From Clostridia bacterium (lineage in GTDB: Bacteria > Bacillota_A > Clostridia > Oscillospirales > Acutalibacteraceae): a DNA stretch of 35,180 nucleotides. Position 1 is the first letter of the stretch. Every line of letters starts with the position of its first letter. The translations under genes were made by a program, and so were the position numbers. The notes below the pieces were generated by a model. The model was not told the origin of the DNA, did not search any database, and was given only the letters and a program-made list of their open reading frames with translations. Shown piece after piece: positions 16,423 to 24,825 of the stretch. The DNA is taken from NCBI GenBank assembly GCA_009930155.1, contig RZYX01000014.1, forward strand, positions 1-35,180, in the 5' to 3' direction.

Positions 16423-18525
16423 ATGATTTCTCAAATAAGAAAAAGAAACGGGGATGTCGTTGACTTCCAATCTGAAAAGATTACTAGGGCCATTTACAAA
16501 GCAGCAAGCGCTGTGGGTGGAAATGACTGGGACAAGGCAAACGACCTCACCAATCAAATACTTGGAATGGCAGAAACTCGCTTTCCTGGGGATGTGGCAG
16601 ATGTTGAAAAAGTTCAAGACCTTGTAGAAAAGGTTTTGATTGAAAACGGCCACGCAAAAACTGCAAAAGCTTATATTTTATACCGTGAAAAACGCCGTGG
16701 AGCAAGAGAGTCAAATGCGTTAATCGGAGCAACAATAGAAATGTTTTCAAATTATTTGGGTGATAATGACTGGCGTGTAAAAGAAAATGCCAATGCTCAA
16801 AAGTCAATCAATGGAATGAACAACTATATTAGGGAAACATTCACAAAGCAATATTGGCTTCATGAAATTTATCCTGACGAAATTCGCAATGCACATCAAG
16901 CAGGCGATATTCATTTGCATGACCTTGGATTTTTTGGTCCTTATTGTGCAGGTTGGGATCTAAAGCAACTTTTAGTAGATGGTTTTGGCGGAGTTCCTGG
17001 AAAAGTTGAATCCTCTCCTGCAAAGCATCTTCGTAGCTTTTTAGGTCAAGTTACTAACTCAACATTTACAACACAGGGCGAAACCGCAGGTGCTCAGGCA
17101 TGGAGCAGTTTTGACACATATTGTGCTCCTTTTGTAAAGTATGACAATCTTGATTACACAACCGTAAAGCAAGTTTTGCAAGAGTTTATATTTAACCTTA
17201 ATGTTCCTACTCGTGTAGGTTTCCAGTGCCCATTCTCTAACCTTACCTTTGATATTATTGCACCACGCACACTCAAAGATCAAGCAGTTATCATAGGTGG
17301 CAAACCTCAAAAAGAGACCTATGGTGAGTTCCAGAAAGAGATGGATATGATCAACACCGCTTTCTGTGAAGTTATGATGGAGGGCGACAAAAAAGGCAGA
17401 GTATTCACATTCCCAATTCCAACAATAAATGTTACAAACGACTTTGATTGGAACAGTCCTGTGGTTAATAAGTTTATGGAGATTACTTGTAAATATGGTA
17501 TTCCATATTTCTCAAACTATGTTAACTCTGACCTTTCTCCAGATGATGCTCTTTCAATGTGTTGTCGTTTGCGTCTTGACACTAGTGAACTTCGCAAGCG
17601 TGGTGGTGGATTGTTTGGTTCTAACCCACTTACTGGCTCTGTTGGAGTTGTAACCATTAATCTTCCAAGAATTGCATACACTTCAAATACTTCGGAAGAG
17701 TTTGAAAGTAAACTTAGAATACTAATGGAGGCTGCAAAAAATAGCCTTGAAATAAAGAGAAAAACCATTGAAGAGCAAACAGATCGTGGAATGTATCCGT
17801 ACTCAGCTCATTATCTAAAAAATGTTAAAGAGCGTACTGGTAGCTATTGGTTTAACCATTTTAATACTATCGGCTTGATTGGTATGAACGAAGCTTGCCT
17901 TAATTTCCTTGGAAAAGGCAAAGACATAACAACTGAAGAAGGTCAAGCGTTTGCAAACAAAACTCTTGATTATATGAGAGATGTTATTACAGGTTTCCAA
18001 GAAGAAACAGGCCATGTATACAACCTTGAAGCAACTCCTGCTGAAGGCACAAGTTACAGCCTTGCTCGTCTTGACAAGGAAAGATATCCAGACATAATTA
18101 CAGCAGGCAATGATGAGCCATATTACACAAACTCATCTCAGCTTCCTGTTGGCTTTACCGACGATATTTTTGAAACACTCGATTTGCAAGATGAGCTTCA
18201 ATGCAAATACACTGGCGGTACTGTTCTTCATTTGTACCTTGGTGAGCAAATTAAAGATATTGAGATTGCAAAGCAACTCATTAAAAAGGCGTTTACAAAT
18301 TACAAATTGCCATATATTTCTCTTACTCCTACATTTTCAATTTGCCAAGAGCATGGCTATCTTAACGGAGAAGTTTATACCTGCCCTGAGTGTGGAGAAG
18401 AAACAGAGGTTTGGAGCCGTGTTGTTGGATACCTTCGTCCTGTTCAAAACTTCCACAAGGGTAAGCAAGAGGAGTACAAGGAAAGAATTAAATATGTTAT
18501 CAAAGAAGAGGAATTAAACGCATGA
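16423..18525 (+). CDS. nrdD: anaerobic (class III) ribonucleoside-triphosphate reductase
   Basis: Reduces ribonucleoside triphosphates to deoxyribonucleotides under anaerobic conditions with a glycyl radical. An N-terminal ATP-cone covers about residues 1-90 (IRKRNGDVVDFQSEKI to KAYILYREKRRG), the allosteric site. The C-terminal zinc site uses Cys641, probably His644, and Cys654/Cys657 in CPEC, and the radical glycine is Gly669 in RVVGYLRP. The catalytic barrel includes CPFSNLTFD. Length, 700 residues, is normal. ATG 16423 is chosen with GGAGG at 16408-16412. The frame is open to a TTG at 16399, but that would include the ribosome binding site. The last four bases overlap nrdG. Confidence 0.97.
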   Translation: MISQIRKRNGDVVDFQSEKITRAIYKAASAVGGNDWDKANDLTNQILGMAETRFPGDVADVEKVQDLVEKVLIENGHAKTAKAYILYREKRRGARESNALIGATIEMFSNYLGDNDWRVKENANAQKSINGMNNYIRETFTKQYWLHEIYPDEIRNAHQAGDIHLHDLGFFGPYCAGWDLKQLLVDGFGGVPGKVESSPAKHLRSFLGQVTNSTFTTQGETAGAQAWSSFDTYCAPFVKYDNLDYTTVKQVLQEFIFNLNVPTRVGFQCPFSNLTFDIIAPRTLKDQAVIIGGKPQKETYGEFQKEMDMINTAFCEVMMEGDKKGRVFTFPIPTINVTNDFDWNSPVVNKFMEITCKYGIPYFSNYVNSDLSPDDALSMCCRLRLDTSELRKRGGGLFGSNPLTGSVGVVTINLPRIAYTSNTSEEFESKLRILMEAAKNSLEIKRKTIEEQTDRGMYPYSAHYLKNVKERTGSYWFNHFNTIGLIGMNEACLNFLGKGKDITTEEGQAFANKTLDYMRDVITGFQEETGHVYNLEATPAEGTSYSLARLDKERYPDIITAGNDEPYYTNSSQLPVGFTDDIFETLDLQDELQCKYTGGTVLHLYLGEQIKDIEIAKQLIKKAFTNYKLPYISLTPTFSICQEHGYLNGEVYTCPECGEETEVWSRVVGYLRPVQNFHKGKQEEYKERIKYVIKEEELNA

Positions 18526-19205
18526 TTTGGGGCGGAATTCAAAAGACAAGCACGCTCGATTTTCCTGGAACACTAAGCTGTGTGTTGTTTACACGGGGTT
18601 GTGATTTAGACTGCTTTTATTGCCACAATCGTCCGCTTTTTAGTGGGGTTAGCCTTACTGTTAGTGAGGATGAAATAATAGCCTTTTTAGAAAAGCGTCG
18701 CAATGTTCTTGACGGAGTTGTTGTTAGTGGTGGTGAGCCTGCAATTCAGCCTGATTTGCCAGCGTTTTTACAAAAGCTTCGCAAGATGGGTTATAAAATC
18801 AAGCTTGATACAAACGGGCAAAATCCTGATACTGTTAAAAAGCTTTGGATAGACGGATTGCTTGATTATGTTGCGGTAGACATAAAAGCACTTCCTCGTG
18901 ATTATGAGGCTGTTTGCGGTGTCGCTGGGTTTGAAAACACAGCTAAAACAGTTCGGGAGCTTTCTGCTCTAAATGCTGCTTATGAAGTTAGAACAACGCT
19001 TTATCCTTCAATGAATATTGAAGAACTTAAGGAATTGCTTGGTTCTTTTCCTGTTCAAAAAGTGTGGAGACTCAATTATTTTAGAATGCCTGAGCATTTT
19101 AAAGACGAAGATTTTAGAAGATTACAGCAGACAGCGATAACACCTGTTACAATCCAAGAGAATCTTTCAGAATTAAAAGAGCTTCAGCCAAATTTATGTG
19201 TATAA
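18522..19205 (+). CDS. nrdG: anaerobic ribonucleotide reductase activase (radical SAM)
   Basis: A radical-SAM enzyme that makes the glycyl radical on NrdD. The [4Fe-4S] motif CDLDCFYC is at Cys27, Cys31, Cys34 (CxxxCxxC), after GGIQKTSTLDFPG, the usual activase start. VVSGGEPAIQPDLPAFL supplies the GGE motif for SAM binding. At 227 residues it is the longer clostridial form, not the short enterobacterial one. ATGA overlap with nrdD shows coupling, and the pairing confirms the role. PflA is an alternative family member, but the neighbour decides. A hairpin follows the stop. Confidence 0.94.
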   Translation: MIWGGIQKTSTLDFPGTLSCVLFTRGCDLDCFYCHNRPLFSGVSLTVSEDEIIAFLEKRRNVLDGVVVSGGEPAIQPDLPAFLQKLRKMGYKIKLDTNGQNPDTVKKLWIDGLLDYVAVDIKALPRDYEAVCGVAGFENTAKTVRELSALNAAYEVRTTLYPSMNIEELKELLGSFPVQKVWRLNYFRMPEHFKDEDFRRLQQTAITPVTIQENLSELKELQPNLCV

Positions 19206-19240
19206 ACTTTAGCCTTACTTAACAATATTTAATAAGAGTA

Positions 19241-19280
19241 AACCCGCAGAGCTTTTAAAGGCTTTGCGGGTTATAATTTT
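19241..19280 (+). terminator. terminator after nrdDG
   Basis: AACCCGCA (19241-19248) pairs with TGCGGGTT (19265-19272), with AGC/GCT inside, followed by ATAATTTTGTT. It lies 35 bases after the nrdG stop. Confidence 0.75.
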
Positions 19281-19340
19281 GTTAATTGTTATTTTAAGTC
19301 ATAGATAAATATATTAAAAAGCAGAAAATAGAAAACTGAA

Positions 19341-19975
19341 AAATACTAATAATTAATATAATTTATATTATACTTAATCAAAACCCACTGGATGGGGGTC
19401 ACGGGGGAAAACCGACTGAAAGTGAGCAGAGGGTTTCCCCCGTGTCATTTTCTTTGGCTTGTTTCTTTGATGACACAAAGAAATGAACATAACGCCTAAA
19501 AATTACAATACAAAACACCAAAACCCGATTGAAAGAAAGCAGAGGGTTTCCCCATGTCGTCTTTCTTTGACTTGTTTCTTTGATGAGCAAAGAAATGAAC
19601 ATAATAAAATATAATCAAACTTAAATAAGCCTAAAAATACTAATAAACAATATAATTTACATTATATTTAATCGAAATCTACGGGATGGGGGACACGGGG
19701 GAAAACCGACTGAAAGTGAGCAGAGGGTTTACCCCGTGTCATTTTCTTTGACTTGTTTCTTTGATGACACAAAGAAATGAATATAACGCCTAAAAATTAC
19801 AATACAAAACACCAAAACCCGATTGAAAGAAAGCAGAGGGTTTCCCCATGTCATTTTCTTTGACTTGTTTCTTTGATGAGCAAAGAAATGAACATACACC
19901 AACCTTAAACAAACCTAAAAAATACGAATAAATAACTAATATAATTCATATTATATTTACTCGAAATCAACTGAA
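19341..19975. repeat. 294-bp tandem repeat built from hairpins, two copies plus a partial third
   Basis: Copy 1 begins near 19341 and copy 2 near 19635. Four separate landmarks, including ACGGGGGAAA at 19401 and 19695 and AACGCCTAAA at 19491 and 19785, all recur 294 bases apart. An AT-rich partial third copy starts near 19920. Each unit has two related halves: a G/C-rich inverted repeat (CACGGGGG...CCCCCGTG in the first half, imperfect in the second) followed by TTTCTTTG-N6-CAAAGAAA or a close variant. Copies differ by scattered substitutions, so the duplication is not brand new. No convincing protein is encoded. It fills most of the 846-base gap between convergent nrdG and the dCMP deaminase gene. 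Its role is unknown. Confidence 0.85.
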
Positions 19976-20004
19976 CAAGAACAATCACAAGGCAACACTA
20001 AAAT

Positions 20005-20035
20005 AGAGCAGACAGTAAAAATTACTGTCTGCTCT
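20005..20035. terminator. strong stem-loop terminator, mainly for the dCMP deaminase operon
   Basis: AGAGCAGACAGTAA (20005-20018) and TTACTGTCTGCTCT (20022-20035) form a perfect 14-bp stem with a three-base loop. On the minus strand it follows the deaminase stop by about 17 bases and runs into ATTTTAG. Confidence 0.75.
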
Positions 20036-20051
20036 TAGCTTTGAAAAATGA

Positions 20052-20549
20052 TTATATGTTTTCTTCTCTAAAATCTATTATAAGTTGGTCGTGTGTGCCT
20101 GAAAGCTTTGTGCATTTTACTCCTGATGCATCAAGCATTCTCTTTGATGCAATAACACTTGGTGTATCTGCATATTTGTCTGAAAGATAAACTATCTCTG
20201 AAATGCCACTTTGAATAATTGCTTTTGCACATTCATTGCAAGGAAAAAGAGCAACATAAATTTTGCTTCCTTCTAAATTCCCGCCAGCAACATTTAAAAT
20301 TGCATTAAGCTCTGCGTGGCAAACATAAGGATACTTTGTTTGTGTTTCTTCTCCAGTTCTTTCCCAGGGAAATTCATCGTCGCTACAGCCGATAGGAAAG
20401 CCGTTGTAGCCAACAGACATAATTTTATTTTTACTGCTTACAATGCAGGCTCCAACCTGTGTGCTTGGGTCTTTACTTCGATTTGCAGAAAGCAGGGCAA
20501 TCCCCATAAAGTATTCGTCCCAGCTTATATATCCCTCTCTCTTTGGCAT
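20052..20549 (-). CDS. dCMP deaminase (ComEB-like)
   Basis: A zinc-dependent cytidine/deoxycytidylate deaminase; most likely it converts dCMP to dUMP for dTMP synthesis. The zinc motif is HAELN (His78, catalytic Glu80) and PCNEC (Cys104, Cys107). SKDPSTQVGACIV and GYNGFPIGCSDDEFPW are typical of deoxycytidylate deaminases. Length, 165 residues, is normal. GAGGGG precedes the ATG at 20549. It is the last gene of a three-gene minus-strand run, 15 bases after the TIM-barrel gene. The similarity to ComEB is in sequence only; no competence genes are nearby. Confidence 0.93.
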   Translation of the reverse strand: MPKREGYISWDEYFMGIALLSANRSKDPSTQVGACIVSSKNKIMSVGYNGFPIGCSDDEFPWERTGEETQTKYPYVCHAELNAILNVAGGNLEGSKIYVALFPCNECAKAIIQSGISEIVYLSDKYADTPSVIASKRMLDASGVKCTKLSGTHDQLIIDFREENI

Positions 20550-20564
20550 ATACGCACCCCTCTA

Positions 20565-21371
20565 TTATTTATTTAAAAGTGTTTTCATGTATGATGCAAA
20601 GTGTGCAAAAACTATTCCAGGCTCTTGCAAATCAGGCTTCCAACGCTTTACCCATTCAAGAGAAACATAGCCATCAAAGCTAATTTCTTTAAGTGCATCT
20701 ATTGTCTGAGAAATTGGAATTTCACCATAGCCCATCATTTTGTACTCTATGTCACCGTTTGTAATAACAGAGTCCTTAACATGAACATGTTTTATAAGTG
20801 AGCCGAGTGCCTTTGCTGTTTGCTGTGGTGCTTCGTTTGCAAATTGAAAAGAGTGATGAACATCCCACAAAACGCCACAATTTTTATTGCCTGCAAGCTT
20901 TATAAACTTTAACATTTCGGTTGAGCTTGAAAGCTTGCCGTTTGTTTCGATAAGTGGAGTTACGCCAAAAATAGATGCGTATTCACAAAGCAAACCATAA
21001 AGTTTTGCTGCAAGTTCAAAGTTGCCGTCGGTTTCTTGTGGTTCACCAGTGCCCATAATACGAACATATTTAACACCTAGTTTTGCAGCAAGGTTAATAT
21101 AATCGCAAGCCTCAACAAAGGATTCCTTTGCTTTTTTGTTGTCTGCAATAACTGCACCAGAATCTAAGACAGGAATTTCGACGCCGATTTTAGCAATTAA
21201 ATTTTTTGTCTTATCTATATTTTTATCTTTAAATGCTTCAAACTCAGGAACATATATTTTATCAGATATACCTCTTAGTTCTACTCCGTTTAGCCCAAGG
21301 TCCTTTGCAGTTGAAAAAACCTCATCAAGGTTCCAGCTTGGACAGCCGAGTGTTGAAAATGATAGTTTCAT
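20565..21371 (-). CDS. sugar-phosphate isomerase/epimerase-like TIM-barrel protein
   Basis: A 268-residue protein of the xylose-isomerase-like TIM-barrel group (AP endonuclease 2/IolE/IolI type). It shows LGCPSWNLDEVFSTAKDLG at the start, GVELRGI, YVRIMGTGEP, ETNGK, LWDVHHSF, KHVHVKDS and a late SLEWVKRW. The conserved Glu, Asp and His residues typical of metal binding are present (ETNGK, DVHH, HVKD, LEW). The substrate cannot be told from sequence. AGGAAGG lies before the ATG at 21371. It lies between a CoA ligase and a deaminase, which gives no clear pathway. Confidence 0.85.
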   Translation of the reverse strand: MKLSFSTLGCPSWNLDEVFSTAKDLGLNGVELRGISDKIYVPEFEAFKDKNIDKTKNLIAKIGVEIPVLDSGAVIADNKKAKESFVEACDYINLAAKLGVKYVRIMGTGEPQETDGNFELAAKLYGLLCEYASIFGVTPLIETNGKLSSSTEMLKFIKLAGNKNCGVLWDVHHSFQFANEAPQQTAKALGSLIKHVHVKDSVITNGDIEYKMMGYGEIPISQTIDALKEISFDGYVSLEWVKRWKPDLQEPGIVFAHFASYMKTLLNK

Positions 21372-21394
21372 ACAAAACCTTCCTCTCGTTTACT

Positions 21395-23062
21395 TTACGC
21401 TGTTTCTATTGCACTGTCTGATTGGAGCTGAAAATGTTCTATCGCTTGGTCCCTAAGTACAAACTTTTGGATTTTTCCACTTGCCGTCATTGGAAATTCT
21501 TCCATAAACCATATTATTTTAGGGATTTTGAAGAACGCTATCTTTTGCTTGTAGTATTCTTTGATATCATCTTCGGTTATGGTTGATCCTTCACGCAGAA
21601 CAACGCAGGCACAAACTTCTTCGCCATACCTTTTGCTTGGAATGCCAATAACTTGAACATCGTTTACTTCAGGGTGGTCATAAAGGCACTCTTCAAGTTC
21701 TTTTGGATAAATATTTTCTCCACCACGGATAATCATATCTTTAAGGCGTCCTGTAACTTTATAATAACCATCTTCATCGCATACTGCAAGGTCACCAAAA
21801 TGAAGCCATCCGTCACTATCAATTGCAAGTGATGTTGCCTCTGGCATTTTGTAGTAACCTTTCATTATATTATAGCCTTTTGCACAAAATTCTCCGATTT
21901 GACCTGTGGGAAGAGTTTCTCCTGTCGTAACATCAACAATTTTGCATTCAACTCCAGGGAAAGCTTGGCCAACGGTTGTGCAGCGATGTTCCTCTGTGTC
22001 TACAGTTGTTGTCATTGTGGAGCCAGGTGAGGCCTCTGTCTGACCAAAAACGATAACTATATCATTCATGTTCATTTTGCCAATAACATCACGCATTGTC
22101 TTTATTGGGCATGGTGATCCAGCCATAATACCTGTACGCATTTTTGAAAAATCATATTGTGCAAAATCAGGGTGGCCCATAATTGCAATAAACATTGTTG
22201 GAACACCATGAAGAGCCGTGCAGTTCTCACTTCTTAGTGCATCCAAAACTTTTTTTGGATTAAAAATGTCAATGGGAACAAACGGAGTCCCATGAGTGAT
22301 GCAAGCCATAATAGCAAGCACTATTCCAAAGCAGTGGAAGAATGGAACGGTTATACAAAGCTTATCGTTTTGCGTAAACTTCATACCATCGCCAATTGTA
22401 AGACCGTTGTTAAGTATATTGTAATGGGAGAGCATAACGCCTTTTGGAAAACCTGTTGTTCCAGATGTGTACTGAATATTTACTGTTTCGTGGCAATCAC
22501 AGCTGTCACGAAGTGCGCAAAACTCTTCGTACGGAACTTTATCTGCGAGTGTGTAAAGGTCGTTCCAGCTTACCATTCCAGCTGGGCATTCATTCTCACC
22601 TGCATATATAATTGATTTAAGCTTTGGAAGAGTTTGGCTACAAAGCTTTCCTGGCTCGCAGTCTTTTAGTGTGGGACATAGCTCGTTTAGTATGTCAATA
22701 TAGCTTGTTCCTTTAAAGCCATCTATTATAACAATAGCATCCGAATCTGATTGGCGAAGTTGATATTCAATTTCAAAAATCTTGTAGCTAGTGTTTACAG
22801 TGATAGCTATTCCGCCCATTTTAGCACTGGCGAAGAAGGTTAAAAGCCAGGCAGGCACATTGGTTGCCCAAATTGAAATGTGCGAACCTTTTTTTAGCCC
22901 TAGGGACATAAAACCCCTTGCAATAGTTTCACATTCTTCATCGAACTCTTTCCATGTACGATTATAATCTCTATCAGTATAATTAATCATATTGCTGTCA
23001 GGGTACTTGCGTGCCATTTCAGCAATTTGCTCACCGATGGTGCATGTCAAGAAATTTTTCAC
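21395..23062 (-). CDS. AMP-forming acyl-CoA synthetase (fatty-acid CoA ligase family)
   Basis: A 555-residue ANL-superfamily ligase that activates a carboxylic acid as acyl-AMP and then acyl-CoA. Motifs in order are YTSGTTGFPKGVMLSH (ATP loop, about residue 196), FGQTEASP, GDLAVCDEDGYY, GRLKDMIIRGGENIYPKE (hinge) and SGKIQK with the catalytic Lys530. It resembles FadD/AcsF-type medium-to-long-chain ligases rather than acetyl-CoA synthetase. The start is GTG 23062, with AAGGAGG eight bases upstream. It is the first gene of the three-gene minus-strand run, with a promoter at 23138-23166. Confidence 0.92.
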   Translation of the reverse strand: MKNFLTCTIGEQIAEMARKYPDSNMINYTDRDYNRTWKEFDEECETIARGFMSLGLKKGSHISIWATNVPAWLLTFFASAKMGGIAITVNTSYKIFEIEYQLRQSDSDAIVIIDGFKGTSYIDILNELCPTLKDCEPGKLCSQTLPKLKSIIYAGENECPAGMVSWNDLYTLADKVPYEEFCALRDSCDCHETVNIQYTSGTTGFPKGVMLSHYNILNNGLTIGDGMKFTQNDKLCITVPFFHCFGIVLAIMACITHGTPFVPIDIFNPKKVLDALRSENCTALHGVPTMFIAIMGHPDFAQYDFSKMRTGIMAGSPCPIKTMRDVIGKMNMNDIVIVFGQTEASPGSTMTTTVDTEEHRCTTVGQAFPGVECKIVDVTTGETLPTGQIGEFCAKGYNIMKGYYKMPEATSLAIDSDGWLHFGDLAVCDEDGYYKVTGRLKDMIIRGGENIYPKELEECLYDHPEVNDVQVIGIPSKRYGEEVCACVVLREGSTITEDDIKEYYKQKIAFFKIPKIIWFMEEFPMTASGKIQKFVLRDQAIEHFQLQSDSAIETA

Positions 23063-23137
23063 TGTTTTTCCTCCTTGCTTTAATGTCTATTATTATCAGC
23101 AAAATCCTTTTGCTAAGCTTTTTACTAATATTAAGAT

Positions 23138-23166
23138 ATTTTATCAAATTAAAAAGTTTTTTTCAA
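23138..23166 (-). promoter_or_regulatory. promoter of the acyl-CoA synthetase operon
   Basis: On the minus strand TTGAAA (23161-23166), a 17-base spacer and TAAAAT (23138-23143), with an extended TGA before the -10. It lies about 75 bases before GTG 23062. Confidence 0.6.
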
Positions 23167-23498
23167 TCATTTACAACAATAAAATTTACAAATTACTTAA
23201 TAACAGCGTGGTTTTTGTTCGTAATTAGTAATTGCAGTCAAAGTCGTTATCTAAAGTGCGGAATATTATAACAAGTTCTGATATAAATATGTAGTAAAAT
23301 AAATACCATTATAATGCTATTAACCTATTTACAAAAGAAAATGCTATTGTTATAATGTTAACAATAATATATTGGAAAATTATTTTGTGATTTCTCTTTT
23401 ATAAAAATTGGTTTTCAGATAGATTTTTTAGAAGATGTTCAGTTTAAAATTTTGGTTAAGAATATTAACTAAAAGTTCTATCGGTTATACTTATAGCG
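23167..23498. other. AT-rich intergenic stretch with no supported gene
   Basis: Between the acyl-CoA synthetase promoter and the leader of the DUF5692-like gene I see no convincing ribosome binding site plus frame, tRNA or riboswitch fold. The sequence is very AT-rich. Confidence 0.5.
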
Positions 23499-23615
23499 GT
23501 GCTTTTAGGTGCCTATATGCACACTGATTGTAAACTTTTGCCTGCAATTAGTAGCCCTATTAATGTTGTTATTAAAATAATCGTTCTTTTAAAACTCAAA
23601 GTAGTTTGTGAATGA
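23499..23615 (+). other. possible small hydrophobic ORF or gene remnant upstream of the DUF5692-like gene
   Basis: From GTG 23499 a 38-codon frame reads as a credible membrane peptide: a start VLLGAYMHTDC, then PAISSPINVVIKIIVLLKLK and VVCE before TGA. The frame is open from 23469, where the codons upstream are also hydrophobic (LKVLSVILIAV). No good start codon or ribosome binding site is seen, so it may be a decayed gene, an RNA leader or chance. Its end resembles the N-terminal stretch IIAFVIILKLK of the next frame. Confidence 0.25.
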
Positions 23616-23692
23616 GTGTTACATGAATTTAAGGAGGAATGTACAAAGGCTATTGTATTGTGATTTAATGTAGCTGCCTAAACAGCAGTGGC

Positions 23693-24724
23693 ATGGATGT
23701 ATCTATTGGTATTGATGTATCTCTTATAATTGCGTTTGTCATTATTTTAAAATTAAAAGGAGGAAATTTAATATTTTTCTTTGACTCACTTACAATGACT
23801 ACCTTGCTTGGCGGCCTTATGGTTTTGGCAGGTCTTCTTTTTGTAAACGAAATTACTCGCCGCAGCAAGTGGCTTTCAGTTGCATTTTACATAGCATTAC
23901 CTATCATATTAACCATATTCGTTTGGCCAAAAACTGCAGGTGCAGGCACAGATGGCGGTTATTGGTTCGCATGGGTAAAAACTTATTCTGCTCTTGCAGG
24001 AGTTATCGGCTTTATGATTTTACGCTTTGTAAAGGGTATGGATAAAAATAAGTTCTTTCTCATCTTTCCAGGACTTATACTTTCAATAAACATTCTTGAA
24101 GCTGTTTTTCGTGATTTTGAGTGCTATTCAAAATCAGGCGTTGTTGAAAATGGACTCTATTTACTTTGTGGACCATGGAACATAATAAATGGCATAGCAG
24201 GTATTATCAATATTATTACAATTACAGCTTGGATGTCTATTCGTGTTGCTAAAACTAAATCTCGTGATATGGTTTGGGCTGACCAGCTTTGGTTCTGGAT
24301 CATTGCATATGATCTTTGGAACATATCATATTGCTACAACTGCATATCAGACCGTTTCTTCTATGCAGGATTCACAATTCTTATTGCAGCAACACTCGCA
24401 GAGTTCTTTATTAAGCGTGGTGTATGGCTTCAGCACCGTGCACAGACACTTGCACTCTACGCTATGTTTACTCTTACCTTCCCAGCGTTTGCAAGCGACT
24501 CTGCATTCTCCGTTAAGTCGTCACACAATCCTAAGGCAATGCTTCTCATTAGCATAATGGCATTGGCTGCTAATATCGGTGTTCTTGTTTACGAAATCAT
24601 TACAGTGTCAAAGAAGAAGGTAAATCCATTTAAGCAAGAGATTTACACTGACTTGGCAGCACACAAGAAGGTTTTGGCAGAAAGCAATCTTTTAGAAGAT
24701 TCCGAAGTTTCAGAATCTGTTTAA
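23693..24724 (+). CDS. polytopic membrane protein, DUF5692-like; start uncertain
   Basis: A hydrophobic protein with about eight to ten membrane segments. It carries NEITRRSKWLSVAFYIALPI, VWPKTAGAG, YSALAGVIGFMILRFVKG and INILEAVFRDFECYSKSG, a pattern I associate with DUF5692, an uncharacterised family. The first ATG, 23693, lacks a ribosome binding site and gives 343 residues. A perfect AAAAGGAGG lies at 23755-23763 inside the frame, pointing to a start near 23771, but the in-frame codon there is ATA. The next ATG is 23795 (codon 35). Family members commonly begin close to the FFFDSLTMTTLLGG segment, which favours the later starts. Single gene with a strong terminator. Function unknown. Confidence 0.75.
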   Translation: MDVSIGIDVSLIIAFVIILKLKGGNLIFFFDSLTMTTLLGGLMVLAGLLFVNEITRRSKWLSVAFYIALPIILTIFVWPKTAGAGTDGGYWFAWVKTYSALAGVIGFMILRFVKGMDKNKFFLIFPGLILSINILEAVFRDFECYSKSGVVENGLYLLCGPWNIINGIAGIINIITITAWMSIRVAKTKSRDMVWADQLWFWIIAYDLWNISYCYNCISDRFFYAGFTILIAATLAEFFIKRGVWLQHRAQTLALYAMFTLTFPAFASDSAFSVKSSHNPKAMLLISIMALAANIGVLVYEIITVSKKKVNPFKQEIYTDLAAHKKVLAESNLLEDSEVSESV

Positions 24725-24750
24725 TTAGCTTAATTTTCGCTTGATTTAAA

Positions 24751-24785
24751 AACCCACCCGATATTATATATCGGGTGGGTTTTAT
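24751..24785. terminator. bidirectional intrinsic terminator
   Basis: AACCCACCCGATA (24751-24763) pairs perfectly with TATCGGGTGGGTT (24769-24781). T-runs follow on both strands. It separates the convergent DUF5692-like and cyclase genes. Confidence 0.9.
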
Positions 24786-24825
24786 TAAATGGCAATATTA
24801 TTTATATTTGTTATGTAAATTGCTT

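Noticed and set aside
19341..19975. A CRISPR array
   Set aside because: The repeat unit is 294 bases with diverged copies and no regular 30-base spacers; no cas genes are present.
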